Below are positions 34,451 to 45,400 of a stretch of 57,421 bases of DNA, piece after piece. A program made the position numbers and the translations under genes. Within the stretch, counting starts at the first letter, position 1, and the number at the start of each line of letters is the position of its first letter. The notes under the pieces are model-generated. The model was not told the origin of the DNA and ran no database searches. It saw only the letters and a program-made list of their open reading frames with translations. Source of the DNA: Dipylidium caninum (taxonomy: Eukaryota > Platyhelminthes > Cestoda > Cyclophyllidea > Dipylidiidae); the NCBI GenBank assembly GCA_017562135.1, contig QEYB01000779.1:1-57421 (forward strand). The letters run 5' to 3'.

Positions 34451-36113
34451 ATTTTTCGGGAAGTAGTCAGTTAACAATGAGTTGACATAGAGGTTGTTCT
34501 CCTTGGAGCAACTGCCCTGCAGAATGAGGGTTTGTACGGGCAAAGTAGATCGCGTCCACACATTCACCCACGTTTGAGGGGGTTCAGTTGACGTCAGCAC
34601 TAGGTCGCAGAGAAGTAGGTGAAGTAGTCGGAGGCGTGATGGTGGGAGTCGAGGCAGACGGATGGTGTGAAATGTTCAGCGTCTATGATCGCCTGTTAAG
34701 CAGGACGAGATGGCCGGTGCCGGACAGGTGGCTTTCACTACCACAGAGCTTATCAGCGTGTGCATTACTGCAGTTAGGCAAGAGCTTTTGGCTGCATGTG
34801 ATGCGAGCCGTTTCACACACTGGGTGCTGGATAGCAGGAGTGAGCGTAGGCATCGTCAATTAAGGAACTTCTCGCGTCAGTCAGAACTTTCAATTTTGTA
34901 GCAGGTAATGTTTCAAGTTTTCAAAGTCTTCCACTAGAGGAAGTGGTGTTAAGTGCGATCGGGAGGAGTTAAAGAGGGTGCTTACGAAAACATGCATTCG
35001 AAAATTGCAGAAGTAGGTCACTTGCGGCTGAGCTTTGCAAACTTGTCAACCTGAGGGACTGTGATCGCCTGACAACCAACTAGATAGCACAGGCCACGAA
35101 GACCTCAAACTCACTCAGCGAATGAACGAGGATGGAAGCATTAGGGATTGTGTGATCACCATCCTCTTCTTGTGTACCAAGTCATTAGGGACTTGGCTCA
35201 GAGTCTAAACTTATCCCGTGTAAAATTGCCGCACACTACCCCTTCATGTAAACACTGTGAATGCTTAGTAAATAGATGAAGTTGCAAGTGTATAAATGAC
35301 TTCTATCGGAAGCTGCATGGCCTTTACCACTTTGAGTAACTTCCTTCGCCCACATTCACAAAGTGAACTTCTTGTGATATCCCGATCAAGAAGGGCAGTC
35401 ATTTAATAAGTAACGCTGTTAGTTCTAGTATTTTAGCAATAGTGTAGGACAGCAAGAAGATGAATGTGAAGTGCTCTAACACCTACTGCGTCAACGCAGA
35501 GTGGGCCATGTCCCTTCGGTAACTGGCTGTGTACGCAGAGAGCGCAGAGTAGAATGTGCAGCAAGTGTAAACGTTGGACCGACCTGAGGCAAGAGAAACA
35601 GTGCATGTAGTTAAATGGAAGATATAGGACGCAAAAATACATTGCTGCCACGCAAAAGCTATCAACTTGTCTAACTCCATGCAGAATATTGACTTCTTTC
35701 TTGCCTGCATTTCTGCTTCGCGGATTCTCGTATTACAGCAGTGTCCCGCCGCATTCCTACCTGTTTGAGACACTCAAAAACGGCCTTGCCTAGTTTTGAA
35801 ATCTTCTAAGAAGGAGCTTTTTCTGCAGAAAGTGTAATATAGAAATAGATGTTGGAATGGGGGTAAAGTGGATCCAGTAGCAGATGGTTTGACTGTAGTA
35901 GGCGAAAGTTACTTTAAGTAAAATAGAGAGGAGGCGGAGGCGGATAGGATGTGTTGAGCTTACCAAGAGGGTTTATTAGTTGTTGCACGGTTTTGAAAAG
36001 ACCAAGTGAGCGGGTGGAGAAAACTGGTCAATCTTAAGGGTGAGCATCTGCAGGTCGTTCCCATTTCGTGGAGGCTACGCTATCTCTGTTGCTGCTTCCT
36101 GTCCACACGACAG
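34451..36113. other. No supported gene
   Basis: The frame at 34,710-34,901 (ATG start, 63 codons, containing ELISVCITAVRQELLAACDA) reads fairly naturally but is short and overlaps another open frame. The rest (34,900-36,110) shows no frame above about 95 codons and no repeat shared with the window. Confidence 0.4.
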
Positions 36114-36249
36114 AAATTTGCACCATTGCGAGTCACCTTGTGACTCGAATTTACGTTAAATTAATCTTCGAGTGCCCTCAAGCCAGGGACATTTGGAAAT
36201 CGGTTCCCAATAAGGCATCCCGAAATACAATTGCCCACCTGTTTGGAAG
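36114..36249 (+). CDS. Internal exon candidate, unknown gene
   Basis: A 136-bp segment lies between an acceptor (GCTTCCTGTCCACACGACAG, ending 36,113) and a donor (TTTGGAAG|GTAAAG at 36,250). Only one frame is open. It reads ICTIASHLVTRIYVKLIFEC, then PQARDIWKSVPNKASRN, then TIAHLFG, and its stop falls immediately inside the proposed intron, which is what a genuine internal exon looks like. Entry phase is 1 and exit phase 2. No partner exons were identified, and the family is not recognised. Confidence 0.35.
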
Positions 36250-39200
36250 GTAAAGCACCGTATTTAGTTGCTGTATAGTTAAAGGGAAAATGTTGTTTCA
36301 ATTAACCTGAGATTTCAGAGTAGAAACAGGCGCAGTATCTTCGTTAGCCTTCTCTTTAACCATTTTCCTAGTGGAATAAATTGTGATTTTACCCTCTTTG
36401 TCTTCTGAAATTTGTCGACAAATTTCGCCTTGATAGTCTTTGATAAAGTTACTCTAGATGTAAGCATAGAGAGATCATATTACCACTTCTTTTGTCCATT
36501 TACCCTCATATGATTGGTGGGAACGATGCTTTTTTTTTCAAATCACGGGTGCGTCCATTGAGTACTGCGATGTCCCTGCCGCGCATATTTCCCATTTCTG
36601 TGCCTAAGATACCAATAGGGATCATAAGATGTACGCTTCGTGTTGCATGTAAAAATGGAAAAATAAATTAAATATGCGTTGGCCATAAAGGCCTGCTGTC
36701 GCCCTCGACTTGCACTTCAATTCTTTTCCTCATTGCCTTTTTGCTTACGTTACGTTAGATTAACCTTACTAAGGCTGTAATCGTGTGTAGTGAGAAAAGG
36801 ATTATGGCTACAAATACTCCAAATTGTACTTCGTTTTGATGATTTCCAATGAAGCCCGAGGGCCAGCGCTAACAGATCATGGGGGTTGGTGCTGTTCATA
36901 TGTGAAGTCGTGGTATGGGGGCGGGATAGTGTTGCGAAATAAAAGCAGCCAACAATGTAAACTTGCCTTTGAAGAGGTGACGTCCTGCCCACCCCCGAAC
37001 ATCAGTCGGACATATGGAACGTGAGTGAAGACAGCGTGTAGGGGAAGTTGGAGTGTGTAATTCCTAGGCTCAGACCCTGAAAACTCGTGGGATTCATGCA
37101 GTAGGATGAGTAACCAGTTGAAGAAGTCGCTTTAAAACCTTCTGCCAACCGCATTCCTTACTGGCATTAGGAGATGTGCTTTGTGTGTTATTTGCGCGAT
37201 TAATCTTCCTTACCCAAAATTGTGGACATTAAGATTGAAAATAGGCCTACCCAACCTATCGCAGCCTGTCAGCTGTCATTGTGAAACTGACACCGACTAG
37301 CGCGGTTAGGGGGAAAGCGGAAGGCTAGTTTGGGTAGAGTAAATAGGCCATTTCTACTTTTGTGCCGGTGTCAGCATCGGAACAACTTGCAGATGTTGGG
37401 AGCAATCCATTGGTTTGCTAAGCGCCTAAGTAGGGCAAGTGGCGCGGGTGGGGTTCGCATTTTTACTTCCATCCAACTGCCACAGCCCTCCACCCCTCAT
37501 TCATTATTACATCGATGAGGTACTTGTCCACAGGGTGGGAGGTAACAACATCTTGCTTTGCATGCACATGGCTTCCATAATCAATGCCCAGATAGATTAA
37601 CCACCAATTGCAGTTGAATGATGAGGCAGAGGCACTTTAAGGGCGTACCTCTGGCTTCCAAGGAAACTACGTGTTTGTTGGAGATATGTGCATAAGCGTG
37701 TCTGTAACAAGTCTGGATTTTACTGCTAAGCGTCACGGACAGATGTTACTAAAGGAGAAGCGATGTTGATTTTGAGGCAATGAAACTGACAATAGACGTC
37801 GCCTACAGTCGCCCACCGCCTCGCACGCCGTCTTCACGGGTTCTATCGGCGCCCAATGAGCCAATTCCACTGCACTTCACAGCCCACTATTGCTCATAAA
37901 CGAGACGATATAGGCGCTCTCCGACAGATCCGTGAGTCGACCTGACGCTTGAAAACAAAGTTCACAGCCCATTACAAGTACTTCTTCAGAGTTAAAATTT
38001 ATAGGGCGTTGCATTTGCTGCAAGCAATATGAACCTTACGAGTATCGATGCCATGCACACGCGAGATTGAAGTGATGAAATAGGATCGCCACTGCTTACT
38101 ATTTTCCGAATTCTATGCTAAATCTTTGAGCTGCATGCCTTGACAACTACCTCTGACATAAGCCCTTAACCCATCTCTCAATTGTCTTGCCGTCTGTCTA
38201 ATCATTTTATTCGTCCTGTCCAGCAGAGTTCATTCGCTGCCCTAACTGTTGCGCTGCGAAGGCGCTCACAACAAAGTCGTCTATTTCCTTTTCCTTCATT
38301 CGAAAACATGCCTTAGGGCAGAAGGGAACTCGACGGCCCTTCCAAATGCGCCTTATGCAAATAAACCAACGTATAGTTTTTATGTGTCAGCAACTCCAAA
38401 ACGCAAATTCGCCTCTGAATGTGTTTAAGGCCTTTCAAACCACGCCCATTTCTTGGCCTATCAACTCGGAGACCAAATGTACCATTTAAATTTAGCCCTT
38501 TCTCCCGAATGGCATTTCCGCTTGGATGGGGATGTCACCCAGTCAATCGTGTGAACAGGTGCTCAGTAGACGACAATCCTCAGGCGCGACAGTGCCCTCA
38601 ATCATGTCTTCAAAGGTGCCATCTGCAAATCCAGCATAAATAATACTTCAGCTCTTACTCTCAACACGACTGCGAATCTTAGACTGCGCCGTCTATATTG
38701 CATTTCACTCATCGTCGCTCATCTCTCTTCGTCACTAAGGGGGCTCCCTGCCTCGTACTGCGTCTTACCTGAAGCTGGAGAAGATGGTAATTTCAATCCT
38801 TTTTTCAAGACTACGACCCATTTTACTACTTGATTGCCTTCTCCCACCGCTTGTACACTCGGCATTGATACATTTCGACATTGTCGTGTCATCCACTATT
38901 TTATGTTGCTGCATCCCTGGTCCCAGCAAAGCCTTCCCCCGTTTTGCGTGGCTTTTACTGGTGCGTGTAGCGCTCTCCGGCGAGTCTCTTCATCAACAGC
39001 GTTCTGAGTAAAGGGTCGAGGCTTCCCAAGAGTGCATGAGGCAAGAGTTTGGACCTCTCCTTTCCAGTTTCCATCAATATCTTAACAACACCACGCTCGT
39101 CAATTCAGTAATTGACTATTCCTTCCAGCCTCACGGTAGCAATTAACGAGCTTGCTGACTATCGTGAGGGTGGGAGACAGTTAGCTATCCATTCACTGTG

Positions 39201-40007
39201 CGAGTTAGTGGTGCTTTAGGAAGAAATGGAGCAAAGGCAACGAAGAACGTCCGTAAACCGGCCCCTTACTGTCTATATCATCAGAACAATGCTTCATCGT
39301 TTATAAGCACCGTTTTTATTTCATTGAATTTGGGAACTAAGTGGTAAGATGTCGTGTGAGCTCTCAACTTCCCGGCATGACGCCCACATCCGTATGGAAA
39401 TTATCTGAAATGGTAAAAGAGTAACCGTGGCGGTAATATGAAGTATAGGCGCTCGTAAGATGAAGATTAGTCCAAGTTGTTCGGCCCCAAACAAATGCCA
39501 GAAGACTGGTTTGACCTAACCTCATAAAGCTTGAAGACTGCGCCCTGATTTCCATATACGTAATACACGCATTCAAGGTAAAACAACTGCTTTTTTCCTC
39601 CTCACCTATATTGTGAAATTCACAAAAATTTGTATCTTTACTGTTTCCTGCCCGGAGATTGGCCACACTGAGTCAGGGCTGTCACACACTCAGCAGTGCA
39701 TATACATCATTTTTTCAATGATGCCTTACGTTTTACTTAATGACGCCAACTGTTTCCGGATACTCGCGGGTATATATTTTAGCGTTAGCATCCGAAATTC
39801 TGTAAGCCTTGAATAATTCGGTGCCCATCATTATATCAATATGGCCAAGCACACTGCCTTTAATTGCATACTTCAGGTGTAGAGGCAAAAAGATGAGACA
39901 ATACTCGGAAAATTTGGAATAACGTTGAGATTCGTCCCGTTATTTAAGGTAGACCTCATCACAGGCTCACTAGTCGTTCTTCATGTGATCTCTGCATGTT
40001 GCTCTTA
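36250..40007. other. No supported gene
   Basis: About 3.8 kb in which no frame exceeds about 100 codons. Candidates at 36,750-37,024, 38,784-39,011 and 39,364-39,666 are short, and overlapping frames leave the strand undecided. AT content is locally higher (36,250-36,780). No RNA gene or repeat was seen. Confidence 0.45.
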
Positions 40008-40085
40008 TTGTTTCCTTATTCTTAGCGTCAATGAAGAGGGATTCATTCGAATGCGAAATGAGGTCTTTTAGGCGAGTGATGCAAG
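40008..40085 (+). repeat. Short diverged direct repeat of 41,667-41,742
   Basis: Shared words include GTTTCCTTATTCTT, GCGTCAAT against GCGCCAAT, GAAGAGGGA, and GCGAAATGAGG against GCGTAACGAGG. An old dispersed repeat fragment. Confidence 0.6.
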
Positions 40086-40177
40086 ATGGTTTAGTTGTTT
40101 TTTGATATGGCGAACAAGTGAAATTACGCATTAGCACCCACTAATATTCACTAACACCCAAGGATCCCCACATTCTA

Positions 40178-40518
40178 TTAAGACATACAGCAATGGCCAA
40201 GAAAATACTTGTGGAAAGCAATCCATGGCCTATTTCGACGAATAGAGCAAATCATCTGCCCTCCTGCGTAACAATCACAGACTGAAAAAGAGAAAGAAGA
40301 AGGAAAGCCTTACCATTTGAGAGAAGAGGAAAAGATTTGGTGTTGGTGTTGTTTGATGAAGCCGTGTGTGTGGTATGTGCGTAAGGAATTGGACTAGAAT
40401 GCACATTGAGTGTAGGATCAAATAAATAGTCGATGGAACATTCGCCATATTCTATTTTGGCGCAGTCAGTCTCTTTGGATAGGCTATGCGCACATAATCG
40501 TTCAACGAGGAAACGCAA
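40178..40518 (-). CDS. Candidate two-exon coding segment with a 32-nt intron
   Basis: On the minus strand a frame opening at TTG (40,518; the true start is unknown, with a stop nine codons upstream) encodes 68 codons, including RFLVERLCAHSLSKETDC then AKIEYGECSIDYLFDPTLN. It reaches AATG|GTAAGG at 40,313. After a 32-nt pyrimidine-rich segment ending TTTTTCAG, the frame continues open for 34 codons (VCDCYAGGQMICSIRRNRPW and onward) to TAA at 40,180-40,178. Both splice sites match consensus well. Reading through without splicing ends at a TGA (40,252). Against it: a plus-strand frame (40,433-40,897) is also open and reads naturally at its start. No family is recognised. Confidence 0.3.
40282..40313 (-). 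other. Candidate 32-nt mini-intron
   Basis: On the minus strand the segment starts GTAAGG, contains an unbroken pyrimidine run, and ends CTCTTTTTCAG. Very short introns are known in parasitic flatworms. The segment could also be an accidental pyrimidine tract. Confidence 0.35.
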
Positions 40519-42272
40519 AATATCGGTCTTTAATGAAAGTCAAGGCTACCTTACTGAGGACGAGTCAACGTGCGTGGCATTCACTGGGGCGGGAGAAAGT
40601 GATGATGAACTGCTCCCAACTGGCTCGCTCACGTATCTGTTTCCTTTTTCAGGAAGCACAATGGTATACCTGCAATGGAGTGATTTTAGCCGTGTTCTCC
40701 CTCTTCCACATTACCCACTTTCGAGCGCAGTCACCCAACCTCCCAACCCTCCTCTCTTCCTTCTCCTCCATGCGCCTATCCCCCATCCTCCCACTTCCTG
40801 CACACGAAATGACCATTGTCCGATTGCCACTTCTCCCCCCAATGGATATTCCACCTGCAATGCGAGTGCGCACAGTCAGCACGAAAGGGCCGATTAGTGG
40901 CGGAATCACCGTCCACCAATTGTCAGTGTCCTAAACAAACCAAATTACACTTGAAGGCGATGGTCGACTGTTTCGTCAGCATATAAATGGCCTTCTTCGT
41001 AGACAATTAAATTAGGGAATTGCGATTCCTCCTCGCGACGGCGAACTTACGATCTAGTAGCTTGTGACTTTGGAGGAATACGAACGAGCTGATGGACTAC
41101 GTCAGCACAATGAATGCCAAAATTCATTGTCACGTGACCTTCATCCACCACCAAAATGGCATGGGTGAATTACAGGTTCGAAGACTATTGACGGAATATT
41201 GGATGGACTGGGGACGGTTGCTTGGCCTACCCACATCTACCTCGTAGACCGCGCCAGGTACGACTGCGTCATAATATACGTTTCCAAGACAACCAAGAAG
41301 TTTTCTACTCGCGCCCTTTTCATCCGAGGAGCAAAACCGCGACGAATTAGAGTTATCATTTACACAGCATTGCACAAACACCAAAGAATTCATCGATGCA
41401 TTATCTCAACTTTACTGATTTCGATTGCGAATACGCGTCTCTGTTGTCATAAAGCTGCATGCAAAAACGCTTCGAGCCCCGGTGAGTGGTTGTTCCTCAC
41501 TTTGACCATCTAAGCAAACACAAACCACATGTTATGGTTAGGCCGTGGAATGGAGTTGATAAAGTTGGTAGGCTGTTGCGGCCCATCCAGATAAATAAGG
41601 TGGCCTACTTGGTAGAAGTCCACTCCTTCCCACTGTAGTATCTACACGTGAGTGTCACCGTTTCCTTATTCTTCGCGCCAATAGAAGAGGGACTCTGTAG
41701 GAGGCGTAACGAGGCCTCGCGAGACGAGTATCAAAGGAGGCAACTGTGATGAATGTCGTGTCGTCTATAGACGTGTGAGATGACTGTTAGGCAGACGCAA
41801 GTTGGCATACGGAGAAGAAGCATGTGAACCCAAATCATCCGTCTTCTTTTCTTGTCAAGGACCCGGTGGTGGCCGAGTGGGACGTATTCGCGCGTCAGAG
41901 GCTTATTGTGCACGAAAATAATGGCCTCGTAAATATACGCGAACAGGGACCAATCAAAATCCTTTCATGTTGCGTACCTAACTGATATTTCGTCGACTTG
42001 AGCGAATGCTTGAAAAAACACTTCAAACCATCTCATTCTTCTTCATCATACCACTAGATGTGAAAACTGCGGACATTTTGTGTGGAACTCGTCTCTTTCC
42101 CTTTCTTCACCACCGATGGAAAACAACGTTCCCGCCGCAGTCCAGACACTCTCAAATGACTAGGACTGTAATGTGAATTAACTTTTTTGCCGTTCGAGCT
42201 TCCCTCCAAGCGATCTAATGGTCATGTCCATCGCCTATGAAACATCTTTCGTACCGAACTTGCCAGTGAACG
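40519..42272. other. Left flank of the satellite, no supported gene
   Basis: Plus frames 40,533-40,934 and 41,199-41,513 (donor-like CCCCG|GTGAGTGG at about 41,481) are open but unrecognised, and a minus frame covers 41,130-41,393. The last 80 bases (42,192-42,272) contain CGTTCGA, TCGCC(T)ATG and TTGCCAG words in the same order as in the satellite monomer but closer together. They may be one deletion-decayed monomer. Confidence 0.4.
41667..41742 (+). repeat. Short diverged direct repeat of 40,008-40,085
   Basis: Partner of the fragment at 40,008-40,085, with the shared words listed there. Confidence 0.6.
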
Positions 42273-42297
42273 GCATACGCCGACTTGTGAGGCGAAA

Positions 42298-42345
42298 TGG
42301 CACACATGCAACTCATCTTCCACTCATTCAGGCTACGTTCGACCC
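42298..42345 (+). promoter_or_regulatory. Pol III type 2 internal promoter-like pair (in every monomer)
   Basis: Shown for the first monomer. TGGCACACATG (42,298-42,308; monomer offset 26-36) fits the A-box pattern TRGYNNANNNG. GTTCGACCC (42,337-42,345; offset 65-73) fits the B-box pattern GWTCRANNC exactly. Order, strand and spacing (about 28 bases between boxes) are within the range of tRNA genes and tRNA-derived elements. By rough calculation the chance of such an ordered pair in a random 179-mer is around a percent, so this is suggestive only. Confidence 0.4.
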
Positions 42346-42374
42346 ATCTCATGCAGAATGGGATGCAAGATGCG

Positions 42375-42406
42375 CAAATCGCGAGTATTTTCGCCCATGC
42401 GATTTG
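42375..42406 (+). other. Hairpin-forming inverted repeat in each monomer
   Basis: CAAATCGC (42,375-42,382) and GCGATTTG (42,399-42,406) are perfect 8-bp reverse complements separated by 16 bases. The loop contains the T4 run. It is present in every intact monomer. Confidence 0.8.
42388..42391 (+). terminator. Possible Pol III terminator (T4) in each monomer
   Basis: The only run of four T in the top strand of the monomer (offset 116-119) lies 43 bases after the B-box match. With a start 10-15 bases upstream of the A box it would give a transcript of roughly 105 nt. T4 is a minimal terminator and may be leaky. Confidence 0.35.
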
Positions 42407-45400
42407 GCAGTGGACGACGTCAATGTGCGATAGAGTGGCAGATTGAGGACCGCATACGCCGACTTGTGAGGCGAAATGGCACACATGCAACTCATCTTCC
42501 ACTCATTCAGGCTACGTTCGACCCATCTCATGCAGAATGGGATGCAAGATGCGCAAATCGCGAGTATTTTCGCCCATGCGATTTGGCAGTGGACGACGTC
42601 AATGTGCGATAGAGTGGCAGATTGAGGACCGCATACGCCGACTTGTGAGGCGAAATGGCACACATGCAACTCATCTTCCACTCATTCAGGCTACGTTCGA
42701 CCCATCTCATGCAGAATGGGATGCAAGATGCGCAAATCGCGAGTATTTTCGCCCATGCGATTTGGCAGTGGACGACGTCAATGTGCGATAGAGTGGCAGA
42801 TTGAGGACCGCATACGCCGACTTGTGAGGCGAAATGGCACACATGCAACGCATCTTCCACTCATTCAGGCTACGTTCGACCCATCTCATGCAGAATGGGA
42901 TGCAAGATGCGCAAATCGCGAGTATTTTCGCCCATGCGATTTGGCAGTGGACGACGTCAATGTGCGATAGAGTGGCAGATTGAGGACCGCATACGCCGAC
43001 TTGTGAGGCGAAATGGCACACATGCAACTCATCTTCCACTCATTCAGGCTACGTTCGACCCATCTCATGCAGAATGGGATGCAAGATGCGCAAATCGCGA
43101 GTATTTTCGCCCATGCGATTTGGCAGTGGACGACGTCAATGTGCGATAGAGTGGCAGATTGAGGACCGCATACGCCGACTTGTGAGGCGAAATGGCACAC
43201 ATGCAACTCATCTTCCACTCATTCAGGCTACGTTCGACCCATCTCATGCAGAATGGGATGCAAGATGCGCAAATCGCGAGTATTTTCGCCCATGCGATTT
43301 GGCAGTGGACGACGTCAATGTGCGATAGAGTGGCAGATTGAGGACCGCATACGCCGACTTGTGAGGCGAAATGGCACACATGCAACTCATCTTCCACTCA
43401 TTCAGGCTACGTTCGACCCATCTCATGCAGAATGGGATGCAAGATGCGCAAAATCGCGAGTATTTTCGCCCATGCGATTTGGCAGTGGACGACGTCAATG
43501 TGCGATAGAGTGGCAGATTGAGGACCGCATACGCCGACTTGTGAGGCGAAATGGCACACATGCAACTCATCTTCCACTCATTCAGGCTACGTTCGACCCA
43601 TCTCATGCAGAATGGGATGCAAGATGCGCAAATCGCGAGTATTTTCGCCCATGCGATTTGGCAGTGGACGACGTCAATGTGCGATAGAGTGGCAGATTGA
43701 GGACCGCATACGCCGACTTGTGAGGCGAAATGGCACACATGCAACTCATCTTCCACTCATTCAGGCTACGTTCGACCCATCTCATGCAGAATGGGATGCA
43801 AGATGCGCAAATCGCGAGTATTTTCGCCCATGCGATTTGGCAGTGGACGACGTCAATGTGCGATAGAGTGGCAGATTGAGGACCGCATACGCCGACTTGT
43901 GAGGCGAAATGGCACACATGCAACTCATCTTCCACTCATTCAGGCTACGTTCGACCCATCTCATGCAGAATGGGATGCAAGATGCGCAAATCGCGAGTAT
44001 TTTCGCCCATGCGATTTGGCAGTGGACGACGTCAATGTGCGATAGAGTGGCAGATTGAGGACCGCATACGCCGACTTGTGAGGCGAAATGGCACACATGC
44101 AACTCATCTTCCACTCATTCAGGCTACGTTCGACCCATCTCATGCAGAATGGGATGCAAGATGCGCAAATCGCGAGTATTTTCGCCCATGCGATTTGGCA
44201 GTGGACGACGTCAATGTGCGATAGAGTGGCAGATTGAGGACCGCATACGCCGACTTGTGAGGCGAAATGGCACACATGCAACTCATCTTCCACTCATTCA
44301 GGCTACGTTCGACCCATCTCATGCAGAATGGGATGCAAGATGCGCAAATCGCGAGTATTTTCGCCCATGCGATTTGGCAGTGGACGACGTCAATGTGCGA
44401 TAGAGTGGCAGATTGAGGACCGCATACGCCGACTTGTGAGGCGAAATGGCACACATGCAACTCATCTTCCACTCATTCAGGCTACGTTCGACCCATCTCA
44501 TGCAGAATGGGATGCAAGATGCGCAAATCGCGAGTATTTTCGCCCATGCGATTTGGCAGTGGACGACGTCAATGTGCGATAGAGTGGCAGATTGAGGACC
44601 GCATACGCCGACTTGTGAGGCGAAATGGCACACATGCAACTCATCTTCCACTCATTCAGGCTACGTTCGACCCATTCTCATGCAGAATGGGATGCAAGAT
44701 GCGCAAATCGCGAGTATTTTCGCCCATGCGATTTGGCAGTGGACGACGTCAATGTGCGATAGAGTGGCAGATTGAGGACCGCATACGCCGACTTGTGAGG
44801 CGAAATGGCACACATGCAACGCATCTTCCACTCATTCAGGCTACGTTCGACCCATCTCATGCAGAATGGGATGCAAGATGCGCAAATCGCGAGTATTTTC
44901 GCCCATGCGATTTGGCAGTGGACGACGTCAATGTGCGATAGAGTGGCAGATTGAGGACCGCATACGCCGACTTGTGAGGCGAAATGGCACACATGCAACT
45001 CATCTTCCACTCATTCAGGCTACGTTCGACCCATCTCATGCAGAATGGGATGCAAGATGCGCAAATCGCGAGTATTTTCGCCCATGCGATTTGGCAGTGG
45101 ACGACGTCAATGTGCGATAGAGTGGCAGATTGAGGACCGCATACGCCGACTTGTGAGGCGAAATGGCACACATGCAACTCATCTTCCACTCATTCAGGCT
45201 ACGTTCGACCCATCTCATGCAGAATGGGATGCAAGATGCGCAAATCGCGAGTATTTTCGCCCATGCGATTTGGCAGTGGACGACGTCAATGTGCGATAGA
45301 GTGGCAGATTGAGGACCGCATACGCCGACTTGTGAGGCGAAATGGCACACATGCAACTCATCTTCCACTCATTCAGGCTACGTTCGACCCATCTCATGCA

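Noticed and set aside
42337..42353. CENP-B box in the monomer
   Set aside because: GTTCGACCCATCTCATG matches the TTCG and the A of the consensus but none of the CGGG core, so only about five of nine essential bases fit.
44820..44850. Higher-order repeat of 11 monomers suggested by the CAACGCATC variant at 42,849 and 44,820
   Set aside because: The variant does not recur 11 units further on, and no other variants share that spacing.
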